Positions 13,401-22,439 are shown, counted from the first letter of the stretch. The stretch is 64,000 bases of DNA from Undaria pinnatifida (GCA_012845835.1 JABAKD010000002.1:16260129-16324128), one strand, 5' to 3'. The notes: generated by a model from the sequence alone, not told the origin. Numbers and translations are program-made.

Positions 13401-16400
13401 CGGTGGTCAAGTCCAATCTTGCACGTTGGCCCGGAATATCCCAACCCAGACCTCACCCCATAATCCCTAACCCTAACACTAGCCCTGACCCTTTGGAGGG
13501 CTCGAGATCGGCAGGGTGGTCACGCGGCTTTGCGCCGTTCTATGGCGGCGTTTCTTGAAACAAAACCCCGGGCGACCGCAAGGCCAGCCTCGAGCAATGA
13601 GATCAACTTCTGCAGGAAGTGTTGTGCAGGGCCGTCCTACATTTAGTTCGAGCCTCGAGCCTCCTTTTTTCGCTGTTGCTCTCTATTCGACGGCGTTACG
13701 GCTGTGCCACGTTGTTGACGTTTGGTTGTTTGTGCTGACACCGTGTCGTGTACCTGTTGACTCCCTCTCGAATGCAGCGGTCGGGCGAACGTGGTCGGAG
13801 GCGGGGCGTTCGGAAGGCGGGAGGCGGTTGCCTGCGGGGTCAGGGGTGGATCGGCTCACCAGGGGCGGTACCTTACACCGCGTCCCGCGGTTTCCACCGC
13901 TGGCAGACCAGGTAATTTTTACGTTTGGGTTAGGGTTGCGGTTAGGGTTAGGGTTGGGGCTAGGGTTAGGAATGTTGGGTTGGTCCTCTGTACCTAGCTG
14001 GTGTTGGTAGAGGGCCTGTGGCGTTTTTAGTGGCTGCTAATGCGAACGGGTAGGGTTAGGGTTGGGCTTAGAGTTACGGGTAGGGTTAGGGCTAAGGTTA
14101 GGGGTAGGGTTAGGGTAGGGTTGAGAATACGGTTGGGGTTGATCCCTGTGTACCAATCTGGTGTTGGAAGAGTATTGAGTTTCGACGTGTTTTAACCTTC
14201 CTCTTGCCACCGCGAAAATGACTCCCCTCCCCAATTCCAAGTACTTTGTCCCCAGAAGCGTACGTGCAGTTTTGCAGGGGTTACGTGATCATGTTCAATA
14301 AACTGTTTCAAGTACGTCAGCTGTGAGTTCGATCATACATGTCATGTTATGTCTACAAATTTCCCTTTCGGGATTTTGGTTGACTTTAAACCCTCGGGGT
14401 GTGTCTTAAGTTGAAAGAAAAGAAGAAAAAACTCCTGAAAACTAGGGAAAAATAATCAGCCGCCGCCCATGTAAACGCGGCAAGCAGCACCGACTATTCA
14501 CTGCTAAAACGAGTGTATGGCTTAGTCTTACTGCTGGGGCAGTGTTGGGAGGTGGCGTATAACGCGTTTTAACTTCTTTGGTACTGACTTGTACACACGT
14601 TTTTCCGGACAGCCGGCTTGGAAATAGAGCGGCACCACAGGTTTCGGCAAGGGCTGCCGGATGATCATATCATTCAGGCAGTACGACAGTAGTTGTATTG
14701 CTGTTTGCGTTGAACTTCGTTGATAGTTTTGGGCTTTTGGCATGTCTAACGGGTGTTTGATACCATCCCGCCTGAATGACGTTTTTTTCTTGTTGCGTTC
14801 GATTTGTGGTTTTTTGGACGGAGGCCCGATTTTCGATGGACCGCTGCTGTCGCTGCGACCATTTGAAGGTGTTTTATGCTTCTTTGGGGAAGGTATTCGT
14901 GGTGCGAAAGAGCTGCCCCACCTCGTCATGACACCTTGGTTGCCATTTTTCGACCCTTCGAGATGGTAGGGCAGTAGGGGTCCCCCCGATACGGCGGTAT
15001 CCTCATAAGGCGGTATCCCCATATAGGACGGTATCCCTATATAAGGCGGTATCCCTATATAAGGCGGTATCCCAATGTAAGGCGGTCAAAATCGCCTGAC
15101 GCGTCTGGGGCATTGGACTGCAGTATTGATAACCTGGAGTGAATAAGGGATCTTCCCTCAACAAGGCGGTCACATTGCTCTCGCACACCACCGCCTTATT
15201 GAGGGGCCCCTATATAGTGCTGTGGCAATACCCGGAAAATTATCTCGAGACGGCGATCTAACCCGATGTTTTTTAATAAAATTACTTCAAATACGCCGGC
15301 TGTGAGCTAGCTCGATCGACGTAATGGTCGATGCTCATCTTTGTGTAAGCTGCGTGATAATCCGTCCGCGCGTTTGTACACATGTATTCACGATGGTGTT
15401 TAGCTTTCTCTCGCTCTCTCTTTCTTTGCTTCGCAAAATACCCGGCAGATTCTGCCTGATACCAGTACCTTGCTTGTTCACACGAAACCCAACCATTCCT
15501 TTTCCCGCAAAATGCTCTATATAGGTTTTGCCTGAAACCAGTACCTTACAGCGCCTCCTCGCCAAGGCGAGGAAGGGTGACCCGTGCCTGTGCCCGTGCC
15601 TGTGCCCGTGCAATGAGGTGCTTCTGTGTAGCCCACGCCTTATCGTTGTGCGTGACGTGATCGTCACTTGCGCTGATGTGGTGACATTGACTACTCTGGA
15701 GATTTAGAGCGAAAAAAATGACAAAAGTAATGACGGTTACACAGTTCTTTACACGAAGCAGCTTTAGCTGCGCGGGTAGGGTGTGTGTCCGAATTGCGAA
15801 GGACGGCTACAAGCAGCTTTACCTGCGCGGATAGGGTGTGTGTCCGAACTGCGAAGGACGCCTTCTAGGATATAATAGAGGTACAAAGCAGTTTTTTCAT
15901 TTTGTTGTTGCTGAATTTCGGAAGTTCTTGACCCAAAATGGTTGTAATAATGTCATGCCTTTTTTTGCACTGTGATTTTTTTGGTATACCTCGGCCATGG
16001 GATTGTGCACGAGATTGCATTTTCGTTTTTATCAAAATCAGTTTTGCTTGAGAGGGGTATAGAGCTCCTCAAGTTAAGACCCTTGCAGAGAAAAAATGTG
16101 GTTCATCTTTGCCGTACTAATAGTATTGGTACTATAAGTACTATTAGTACTATTAGTAGCATGTGTCAAGGTAAGGAGTTGTACTTCAGTCACGCTTTTT
16201 TGTACTTCGGCGCGCTCTTCCTTTAATAAGCGTCTTTGATAACATCGCACACGTCGATTGTTTTGGTCGTTCAACACGCGGACCCCAAGAGGGGTAGGTA
16301 ACACACGAAAGAGCTGCCTCCGCCGCGCGCACGCGCCGCTAAACGAGAGGAGTTCCCAAACCCGTCCCCTTGGTGTTTTTTTCTCGGGAGGTGTTATGTT

Positions 16401-18691
16401 GTGGTGCACCAGTAGTGCGCACGGAGGCAAGCGGTTTGTCATTGTGCGCGATGTAGTCGTCACCTGCACCGCTAAACCAGAACACTTTGTGTCCCCAATC
16501 CCCCCCCCTCCCCCCCCTCTTGGCGGTTTTGTCGGGGGTGTTTTGGGTTGTTTTCGGTACGCAGGGACGGAGCGAAAAGGCGGCAGAGGCGGCGGCGGCA
16601 GTAGCAGCGGCGGCGGCTGCAACCGCGTCATCGAGGAGCGGCTTGTCCTCGGTCGTGCAGCAGGTGAACAAAATGGGATATATAGTATCGATGCGCAGAA
16701 TGTTTAGACTATAGTATGGACCGAAATCGCACTTGCTAAACTTGGCCTGTTGACCCTGCCAGCCTCCATGGGGTCATCTTGGGAGAGAGTAGTGTGAACA
16801 CGCGCCGCAGGAGTATCACGCAGCTTGCAAAGATGAGTATCGACCCTTAAGTTGATCGACGTCACAGCTGACGTATTTTTGAAATATTTTTATAAACTTT
16901 TCTACCGTTCAGCATCCTCTTCTTTTTTTTTTGGTGCGATGGACTTTCTGCCGCTGCGCAAATTTATTTCCAAGTTGCGGTTGTGCTGTCTATAACCCGC
17001 GATGTTGTTGTCGTTGTTGTCGCCTGAACTCGTCGCCTTATTATGTAGTCCATGGTCACAGGACAGGCTCCAGTAGCTCAGAAAACAAAAAAAAATCATA
17101 CGTGATTGAAGCAAATCGTACCTCTCGTACAATGTTCGAGTGTGAACCTCACGGAGGCGTTTGCCTAGGACGAGCTGGTGCTATGCAGAAGATTCCTTCT
17201 GTCTGTAAACACAATTCGTAAATGTCTCACATGTTTTGTGTGTTACCCGTGACTTGTTCGCGTAAAGTCTAGGCACGGCTCGTGCAGCAGTCAGCGCCCA
17301 ATGATTGAGTACGTGGTAGCTAGTCGTAGCCATGCGGTAGTCCAGCACTAAAGTCCACGCCAGACTGCCTATCCTTTGGTTCCTACTGTACCTCGGGTAC
17401 GCTTTCCATTTCCTTGGGTAACATGTTCGACGTGAACACAGCATCTATCCTTGGGACGCACGTCAGACTTTCTATGCGCTCTATCGATCTCTGTCCCTGC
17501 CGCTATACATGCATATATATATGTATTATTTTTTTCACACACTTCTACCTTCCAGCTGACAAGCCGTGGTCACAGGTGTCTTCCCTCCTACCCCCCGGTT
17601 CTCGCCTTCAATTTTTATCGCGCATAGGGTTCAGCAATCCCACTGCTCCTCGTTTTTTCATCGAGTGCTGCTAACTCACGCTCTCGCGCTGTCCGCAAAT
17701 CAATTTGTGCACAAGAAAAAGTCCCTGCGAATTTATATATACGGGTATGCACTCAGGGGGACTCGAACTCACGAAACTGACCGATACCAGGCTCGAGGAT
17801 AACCTGATACGCCACCGGGGCGACCGGCATACAAAGTAAATGTGTTTGTGTACGAAGTATATGTGTTTGTATATAGGCATGCTCCGGAAGGGGTAAGGGG
17901 TGAACTTTTTTTTGTCTTGAGGCTCCTAGCTTGAGTAGGTTTAGACCCCTCGGAGGCAAAAACTAGTTCGGGGGGAAACACACCTGCTACCCGATGGACT
18001 GCCCCATGGCCTAGTTGTGCATCAAAAGTCATGCGAAAACATGACGAAATTTTCTGACGATTTTATCAATAGATTAAGGTAATAGGTCAAGGAGCCCTTT
18101 CGTTCAGATAACAAAACATTTTTTTAGCCGAAAAGTGGTGTACCTTAATACATTGATAATACCTCCATCGTAGCACGCGCCGATAACCATGCTGTGTGAA
18201 CTGGGCAGCTCCCGCCCTCCGAACTTTTGTGAAAATTGTGTTCCTCTCCTCACGAGTACTCGCATGGTTGTCTACTCTTTGGTGGGCTCACTGTATCGGC
18301 AATTGCCAACCTGGTGCTAGAGAAACTGCTAGGATCAGACCTTCTCAGCAGCTGTGCGTGTTAGGTATCGACAGTGCGGTAGGTAGTCCAGCGCTTACAT
18401 TTTTTTTTGGTGTTTCCCCTCCTCTCTCTCGCATGGCTTTCTATTTTCCGGCGACACTATTTATCTCGGCAAGGCGGACCTGGTGCTTAAAAGACTGCTG
18501 GGACCTGACCTTCTGAGCATGCTATGCGTCGTGGCCGTGTCTGCTGTCAGCATCGTCGTCGTCTGGAAGGTAATAACCTAGCGGCTTTTGGGGGATTATC
18601 CATACAGTGTAATTTTTTTATTCGCGAGGCTTTTTTTTGCCTGATTTGGCGTCAAAGCGTCAGTGTTGCGAGATACGTACAGCGCGCTACG

Positions 18692-18749
<58 letters not shown>

Positions 18750-21726
18750 GCTGCTACTACTACTACACAACTACACAACCACATAACTGCTGTTGCTGTG
18801 GACAGTAGGACACCAGAGGGTGAGTATAACTGGTGATAAGGGATGATAGCGGACCGTCTTAAGAGTGATTTGACAGTTGAGGATTAGATTAGTGTGTGTG
18901 CTGGATCTTATGATGACAGGAGTTTACACTCGTCCCTATGGATACTGGTGGGGTTCTGGGGATATGAGGAGTTCTCTTGTGAGTTTAAATAATATACACT
19001 GTGTTTGACCGGCACCTGAACCGGTTTAGATCAGCCCCTCGAGGCCAACAAGGGGAAAGGCTCTGGTCATAGACTTTGCCTGACCTAGGCGTGTCTATAG
19101 TCATCGATGACTCTGAACACATCGCAGTCATTCAGTTGAACTTTTCCGGTACGATTGGGACAGCAGCAGGCTAAGCGCGCCGCGCTTCGGCAGGACCCTT
19201 TCTGACCGGAGGAGGGCGCTTTCTGCACTGCGTAATATCTGCGGATGCCGAGGGCGGGCTGCTCTGGTCGTACGAGGGCCCGCTAGAGTCGATGTCCTGG
19301 CACCGCTTCCAACGTCGAGGGGGTGCAGAGCAGGCTCCACATCTGCTGATGTTGAGGTTTGACTCGGGTTGACCGGCCTGATTTTGGGAAATGGGGCAGA
19401 AGCTCCGCAGTATGGAGTTTTTTTTCGCAGGCAGCGTCGCTGCGTTTTTACGCGCAGTACGCGGAAATACGAGCGTAGTATGGAGCTCAGTAACAAACAA
19501 CGCCTAGTTTATCACACGTCCTGCACTGGCGGCTGCCCAAGTGCTGCGCAAGCCTATTCGTCCATGCCTGTCGCGAACCTATTTCGATGGGACTGAACTG
19601 CAGGAGGCCGATCTGCTCGAGGCTCTGGCTAAGCACGCCGAGTATTGGAGCGGCTTTTCGATCGATCCGTCCATTGCGGCCGCTGAGACGTGCCGTCGCG
19701 TGGCCATGGGGTCTGAGGCTGCTGCTGTAGATCGGACTGATGTAGTGCAAATCCGCCTTGAACACTACTCCGAAAATCCAAACGCTGGATGCGTTTTCCG
19801 TGATGCGCGTGGGGCGTTCAAACGAGGTCCCGCTGCCGTCATCAGAAAGGCTTTTGTGACTGGGCTTCACCTGCCCGAGTTCAAGCTGAGGGTCGAGAGT
19901 AAGCTCGACATGAAAGGGGCTTGGAAGGATAAGCCTGACGATTTTTTCGACTTGGTGCGGCATTCAATAGCCACGTCCCGTATCAAGTCGAAAACTTCGT
20001 CAGGCTTATCCTCGCCCCTTTCGTGTCGAGCTTACTCTCGACCTTCAGCTTGAACTCGGGCGGGTGAAGGCCAGCCACAAATGCTTTGCTAATGACGGCA
20101 GCGGGACCTCGTTTGAACGCCCCACGCGCATCACGGAAAACGCATCCAGCGTTTGGATTTTCGAAGTAGTGTTCAAGGCGGATTTGCACTACATCAGTCC
20201 GATCTACAGCAGCAGCCTCAGACCCCATGGCCACGCGACGGCACGTCTCAGCGGCCGCAATGGACGGATCAATCGAAAAGCCGCTCCAATACTCGGCGTG
20301 CTTAGCCAGAGCCTCGAGCAGATCGGCCTCCTGCAGTTCAGTCCCATCGAAATAGGTTCGCGACAGGCATGGACGAATAGGCTTGCGCAGCACTTGGGCA
20401 GCCGCCAGTGCAGGACGTGTGATAAACTAGGCGTTGTTTGTTACTGAGCTCCATACTACGCTCGTATTTCCGCGTACTGCGCGTAAAAACGCAGCGACGC
20501 TGCCTGCGAAAAAAAACTCCATACTGCGGAGCTTCTGCCCCATTTCCCAAAATCAGGCCGGTCAACCCGAGTCAAACCTCAACATCAGCAGATGTGGAGC
20601 CTGCTCTGCACCCCCTCGACGTTGGAAGCGGTGCCAGGACATCGACTCTAGCGGGCCCTCGTACGACCAGAGCAGCCCGCCCTCGGCATCCGCAGATATT
20701 ACGCAGTGCAGAAAGCGCCCTCCTCCGGTCAGAAAGGGTCCTGCCGAAGCGCGGCGCGCTTAGCCTGCTGCTGTCCCAATCGTACCGGAAAAGTTCAACT
20801 GACTGACTTTGATGTGTTCAGTCACAGTTATCGATAACTATAGACGCGCCTAGGTCAGGCAAAGTCTATGACCAGAGACCTTCTCCCCTTGGCCTAAAGG
20901 GGCAAGTATACACCGGCTGAGGTGCTGATCGAACACAGAGTGTATAGTATTTAAAACTCAGGTGAACTTCTTATATCCCCGGATCCCCACCAGTATCCAA
21001 GGACGAGCGGAAACCCTTGGTATCATAGGATCCAATACACATACTAATCTAATCCTCAACTGTCAAATCACTCTTCAAGAAGGTCAGCTATCATCACTTA
21101 TCACCAGTAATACTCACTCTCTGGTGCTCTACTGTCCACGCTACAGCTACACAGCCACACTACAACACCAACACCACAATCATACTACGATACTACACAT
21201 ACCACATACAGGCCTCTATGATTTTGTCTGTCTGTCTGGCCCCTCGATCTCAACTATTTTCGTAGGCGTCTTGCTATTTTTCCGTTCAAGCGATCGACGC
21301 CCGTATACCGCGATGAATATCGATATAGACATTTTTGACACACAAACACCAGGGGCCTGCGTACACCACTGCCTCTCACTGGCTCTTGGTGTCGTAGGCA
21401 CCTCCCCGGGAAAGTATCCAGGGCCAACAGGATTACACCGCAAGAACACCCAATTCCCCTCCGTGCTGAAACTACATCCACGCCATGGTGGGCAATAAAT
21501 CACATAATTTTTGCGTTTTGTTTCGTCCAATCATCGCCGGCAATGCGCGAACGCCTTATTTCAGATCGGCGGAAAACCAGGCATCGCTACTCTAGTGGTC
21601 GCTGTCTGTGTCGGGCTCTTCGTTCAAAACTGGGACAGAGGCTTGGACGTATTGAACTGGGGGCTGGAGTTGGTCGGAATGGGCCCGGAAAGCTCTGAAC
21701 CTTCTTCCTCCGGGAGAGGTGGGTGA
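3784..21726 (+). CDS. PX-domain protein with two C-terminal membrane segments, 8 exons
   Basis: Exons: 3784-4466, 6863-6950, 9452-9535, 10778-10819, 12646-12727, 13778-13911, 18474-18569 and 21565-21726. Each ends at GT and starts after AG, and the lengths sum to 1371 nt (456 residues plus TGA) with phase kept throughout. Residues 1-210 are Ser/Pro-rich and probably disordered. A PX domain spans about 211-317: the strand 'TADGQRYTTYEVVVR', the phosphoinositide-binding 'RKRYSQF', the proline-loop equivalent 'RFPNKSKF', then 'ERRRTGFDEFLRLV'. In the PX family the Arg of RRYSxF and the later RR bind phosphatidylinositol 3-phosphate. Hydrophobic segments lie near residues 385-402 and 409-423. I infer an endosomal or other endomembrane protein; cargo and partners are unknown. 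It converges with the ING gene. Exons 6 and 7 rest on splice signals and phase more than on homology. Confidence 0.8.
4660..4845 (+). repeat. SINE-A-related element, divergent head and body
   Basis: A B-box-like 'ggttcgaaccc' is followed by 'tttcttacacgttgacaggc', 'gcgagagcgcgagttgg' and 'aaatcgacgagca'. This is the body of the SINE-A superfamily joined to a different tRNA-like head. It lies in PX intron 1. Confidence 0.6.
4997..5080 (+). repeat. SINE-A 3' tail fragment
   Basis: Carries 'aaaatgaaggca', a G-run, 'ggaagg' and 'gaccacggcttgtcc', the order found at the 3' end of full SINE-A copies. Confidence 0.6.
6015..6155 (-). repeat. REP-C distal fragment
   Basis: Reverse complement of the REP-C end: 'cagctgtgagatcgac', 'gcaagctgcgtgtg', 'cgatcgcgcgtgttac'. 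Confidence 0.6.
6290..6862 (+). repeat. degenerate tandem repeat with (CCTT)n tracts, end of PX intron 1
   Basis: Three diverged units each contain 'atggatggt.gatg.gccgtt', a CCTT-rich tract and an end resembling the real acceptor ('aggtacacgacg' near 6358, 'aaggtatacgacgtacg' near 6559, 'aaggtacactacgtacg' at the true exon). The last unit runs into exon 2. Confidence 0.65.
6863..6950 (+). CDS. PX gene exon 2 (PX core, RKRYSQF)
   Basis: Acceptor 'ccttgcaag' and donor 'cgcatg|gtgtgt'. Its first G completes an Arg codon begun in exon 1, and 29 further codons follow. It carries YTTYEVVVR, GGRQWSV and RKRYSQF, the most diagnostic PX motif. Confidence 0.9.
7855..7925 (+). repeat. 9-bp minisatellite, ACTATTAAT type
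   Basis: About seven imperfect tandem copies of actattaat/accattaat. It lies beside a REP-F fragment, and a similar array sits next to the REP-F copy near 16110-16160. Confidence 0.7.
7935..8085 (+). repeat. REP-F fragment
   Basis: 'ggccatgggtttgttgatcg', 'actgaaaatcat' and 'aagacccttag' match the order in copies at 15890-16105 and 36340-36590. Confidence 0.5.
8865..9050 (+). repeat. minisatellite, GGACTACTATGATA-like units
   Basis: More than ten degenerate copies of a 12-16 bp unit (ggactactatgat and variants) in PX intron 2. Confidence 0.7.
9060..9451 (+). repeat. imperfect tandem repeat at end of PX intron 2
   Basis: Units share 'cgacttg', 'catgt.gga', 'ttcgttctgacaatgt/cagtg' and 'ccactg'. 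Repeats begin near 9060, 9215 and 9340, and the last reaches the exon 3 acceptor. Confidence 0.55.
9452..9535 (+). CDS. PX gene exon 3 (FPNKSKF loop)
   Basis: Acceptor 'gcggtgcag' and donor 'ctaag|gtaaga' enclose 28 codons in phase 0. The product contains KQHKEVGSF, then RFPNKSKF, at the place of the PX proline-rich membrane-contact loop. Confidence 0.88.
9835..9975 (-). repeat. REP-C distal fragment
   Basis: Contains 'cagctgtgatatcgagg', 'gcaagctgtgtgtcatg' and 'ggatataggtcggcaagtcc' in the reverse orientation of the family. Confidence 0.65.
10778..10819 (+). CDS. PX gene exon 4 (ERRR helix, 42 nt)
   Basis: A 14-codon exon between 'ccttaacag' and 'gtgagc' encoding ERRRTGFDEFLRLV. This matches the PX helix that follows the proline loop, where the Arg pair contacts the lipid head group. 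Confidence 0.88.
10968..11100. mobile_element. short foldback element
   Basis: Ends 'taccgtatactaca' and 'gtagtatacggta' are inverted, and 'taagaaaccacacc' / 'ggtgtggtttctta' continue the stem, flanking a centre near 'aacaaaaaaaatc'. A 133-bp hairpin-forming MITE-like sequence in PX intron 4. Confidence 0.65.
11180..11300 (+). repeat. SINE-tail-like repeat
   Basis: 'cgcgataaaatgaaggcac', 'gggagggagga', 'gtgaccccggatctgaac' recur at 31770-31855 and, inverted, at 44150-44260. The first block resembles the SINE-A 3' region. Confidence 0.45.
11690..11770 (-). repeat. tRNA-like sequence (probable SINE head)
   Basis: On the minus strand 'tagcttggcgggta' resembles a pol III A box and 'ggggttcgagttcc' a B box, spaced as in tRNA. 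I could not fold a clean anticodon arm, so it is called a tRNA-like SINE head, not a tRNA gene. Confidence 0.5.
11888..11935 (+). repeat. (GTTT)n microsatellite
   Basis: About eleven GTTT units directly abutting the A-rich end of the SINE-A copy that follows on the minus strand. Confidence 0.9.
11936..12225 (-). mobile_element. SINE-A, full-length copy 1
   Basis: Read on the minus strand: a tRNA-like head (A-box-like tggcgtatcagg, B-box-like gagttcgagcccc), the body 'ttgacttgcggaaagcgcga', 'aaaatcgacgagcag', 'ccctatgcgcgat', the tail 'gaccacggc(c/t)tgtcc' and a terminal A run. Noncoding, presumably transcribed by RNA polymerase III and moved by a partner LINE. Lies in PX intron 4. Confidence 0.8.
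12322..12550. mobile_element. MITE-E copy 1
   Basis: Ends in 'ggcgctatagaaggaccgctactg'-type sequence inverted relative to the left end. Internal blocks 'gtgccggccgg', 'ggcggcaaccggc' and 'gtgccaagcgattccacagg' recur at 24500-24675. Lies 95 bp upstream of PX exon 5. Confidence 0.65.
12646..12727 (+). CDS. PX gene exon 5 (end of PX domain)
   Basis: Starts after 'gatgtaccag' in phase 0 and ends 'gcgtctg|gtaacc' in phase 1. The product AGLHPRPQEVDVFLAMDEHG supplies the last PX helix ('DVFLAM'). An alternative acceptor lies 26 nt downstream (cacaag). Confidence 0.7.
13005..13090 (+). repeat. REP-G fragment
   Basis: 'ctggaaatccgtttttgggg', 'acaagttacttggaattag' and 'aaggggttaa' recur at 21985, 22320, 52550 and 61925. 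Confidence 0.6.
13778..13911 (+). CDS. PX gene exon 6 (basic linker)
   Basis: Acceptor 'ctcgaatgcag' and donor 'accag|gtaatt'. Entered in phase 1 and left in phase 0, exactly what exons 5 and 7 require. It encodes about 45 residues rich in Gly and Arg (SEGGRRLPAGSG, RFPPLADQ) linking the PX domain to the membrane segments. Supported by splice sites and phase only. Confidence 0.6.
13920..14170 (+). repeat. interstitial TTAGGG-like tract, two diverged units
   Basis: Runs of 'gggttaggg' and variants at 13925-13975 and 14048-14130. Each is followed by 'ttggg.ttg.tc.ctgtgtac' and 'ctggtgttgg.agag', so a unit of about 170 bp has been duplicated. It starts ten bases after PX exon 6. Confidence 0.75.
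14528..14970 (-). CDS. possible exon, basic unrecognised protein
   Basis: A minus-strand frame of about 145 codons ending in TAA. The product is basic and protein-like: SPKKHKTPSNGRSDSSG, GPPSKKPQIERNKKKTSF, then a more hydrophobic half with SYCLNDMIIRQPLPKPVVPL and KKLKRVIRHLPTLPQQ. I do not recognise it. Its upstream side is cut by MITE-D copy 1, and it lies antisense inside PX intron 6. It could be a remnant of a mobile-element gene or of a nested host gene. Confidence 0.35.
14976..15211 (+). mobile_element. MITE-D copy 1
   Basis: Begins 'aggggtcccccc' and ends 'gccttattgaggggcccct', giving terminal inverted repeats of GGGGTCCCC type followed by an inverted AATAAGGCGG. An internal array of 'ataaggcggtatccc' units, about four copies, follows the left end. 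No coding capacity; presumably mobilised in trans by a cut-and-paste transposase. Confidence 0.75.
15275..15385 (-). repeat. REP-C distal fragment
   Basis: Contains 'cggctgtgagct', 'tcatctttgtgtaagctgcg' and the following family-specific order in reverse orientation. Confidence 0.5.
15890..16160 (+). repeat. REP-F copy with 9-bp array
   Basis: 'ttgacccaaaatgg', 'cggccatgggattg', 'ctcaagttaagacccttg' followed by TACTATTAG-type 9-bp repeats. Same order as near 7855-8085. Confidence 0.55.
16795..16885 (+). repeat. REP-C distal fragment
   Basis: 'agtatcacgcagcttgcaaa', 'gatgagtatcgac', 'cacagctgacgtattttt'. Confidence 0.55.
17531..17827 (-). mobile_element. SINE-A, full-length copy 2
   Basis: Same order as copy 1 with a complete head ending 'ccggtcgccccggtggcg' on the minus strand. 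The A-rich tail is at 17529-17535. In PX intron 6. Confidence 0.8.
18230..18473 (+). pseudogene. degenerate tandem duplicate of PX exon 7
   Basis: Upstream of exon 7, the segment beginning 'gccaacctggtgctagagaa' reads ANLVLEKLLGSDLLSS, close to ADLVLKRLLGPDLLSM of exon 7. It then hits a stop and lacks the donor, so it is a broken exon copy. The flanking 'cctctcctc..cgcatggttgtct' also matches the sequence before exon 7. Confidence 0.65.
18474..18569 (+). CDS. PX gene exon 7 (first membrane segment)
   Basis: Acceptor 'ctcggcaag' after a pyrimidine-rich stretch, donor 'tggaag|gtaata'. 32 codons in phase 0; the other two frames contain stops. It begins ADLVLKRLLGPDLL and continues as a hydrophobic segment ending VVVWK. 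A degenerate copy lies 160-180 bp upstream. Confidence 0.7.
18690..18772 (+). repeat. (TAC)n microsatellite
   Basis: About 26 TAC units with one TGC interruption, immediately left of the palindromic retroelement. Confidence 0.95.
19520..19958 (+). pseudogene. gag-like fragment, left arm
   Basis: An open frame follows a TAG at about 19512 and runs into the palindrome centre. It contains FDGTELQEADLLEALAKHAE, CRRVAMGSEAAAVDR, KAFVTGLHLPEFKLRVESKL and KDKPDDFFDLV. The 'F..GL..PEFK' and following order resembles capsid-type Gag of LTR retrotransposons; that is a resemblance only. The frame is truncated at the centre of the palindrome and lacks a clear start codon. Confidence 0.55.
19983..20420 (-). 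pseudogene. gag-like fragment, right arm
   Basis: Inverted second copy of the left-arm frame. It differs at a few residues (KAFVAGLHPPEFKLKVESKL) and loses frame near the centre through a short deletion around 'ggggcgagg'. The near identity argues for recent conversion or a recent origin of this inner part. Confidence 0.55.
21565..21726 (+). CDS. PX gene exon 8 (second membrane segment and stop)
   Basis: Acceptor 'ccttatttcag', then 53 codons and a TGA stop. It encodes IGGKPGIATLVVAVCVG with more hydrophobic residues, then QNWDRGLDVL and a Ser-rich end. A GT (gtgggt) just before the stop could be a donor, so an additional 3' exon cannot be excluded. Confidence 0.7.
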   Translation: MGGKPGIATLVVAVCVGLFVQNWDRGLDVLNWGLELVGMGPESSEPSSSGRGG

Positions 21727-21984
21727 TTTGATGTAACCCTTGAAGAGCTGCACACTCCGGAAGAGGTGCGTAATATTATAGACCCTTGTAGGGTTGGACG
21801 CTCGTTTTTTGCGCAACTGCTTGGAAATAGAGTACCAGGTAGGCGTTTTTTTCCAGCAGCGAAAAAGGACCGCGAGGGTGGCTGTACTTGTCGGCTAGAC
21901 TGCTGTAGTTATTGGTTGGATTGCGCCGTAGAAGTCAACTGGTTTAGTAACTGAATCCGTCTTTGTTAGCCCCTTTAAAGCCCC

Positions 21985-22065
21985 CAAACCCCTGCCTATG
22001 CTAGTTCCAAGTAATTTGTCCCCCCAAACGGGTTTCCAGTGTTGAAGGCGTTAACCCTCTTGGGA
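21985..22065 (-). repeat. REP-G fragment
   Basis: 'ttccaagtaatttgtcccc', 'cgggtttccagtgttgaagg', 'gttaaccctct'. A second one follows at 22318-22400. Confidence 0.55.
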
Positions 22066-22439
22066 CCCAGATGCAGCGCTCTAAAGGGCGATAACTGTGC
22101 GGTGGTGCCAACCTTCTAGGAAAAGCACGCAGAAGCAGCAGCAGAAGTACAAGTACCATCGTGCTGCGCGTTTGCCGTATATGCAGCTCCTTCCGTGTGG
22201 CACTCCGGACACACCCCCTTTTCCCCCGGATTGTTCCCGGACTGGCTCGTGCGGCCGATGCTGTAATGGTGAAAAAAATTGAACGAGTTTTTCTTCCTGA
22301 AGCCTCTTTCGAGCCCCAACACCGTTCCCTATACTAATTCCAAGTAATTTTACACGCAAAACGCGTTTTCAGTTGTGAAAGCGTTGATCCACTTTAGAGG
22401 TTACAGTAGGTTGGACGGAGAAAGCCGTGGTAGCCGCTG

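Larger units (their letters stand above)
18798..21139. mobile_element. palindromic truncated retroelement in PX intron 7
   Basis: Two inverted arms meet tail to tail around a 28-bp spacer (19956-19983). Reading inward, each arm has an outer region with a TATA-like motif (ttaaataatatac / ttaaatactatac), a leader, and the start of a gag-like frame. From about 19065 inward the arms are nearly identical; the outer 270 bp differ at roughly one base in five or six. The outer parts probably represent LTR or 5' regions. No protease, reverse transcriptase or integrase is present, so the element is non-autonomous and dead as it stands. Confidence 0.8.

Noticed and set aside
13391-13470. Alternative PX exon after 'tttcctgcag' at 13396
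   Set aside because: It enters in a workable phase but stops after about 22 codons and cannot reach exon 7 in phase; the exon at 13778-13911 fits both neighbours.
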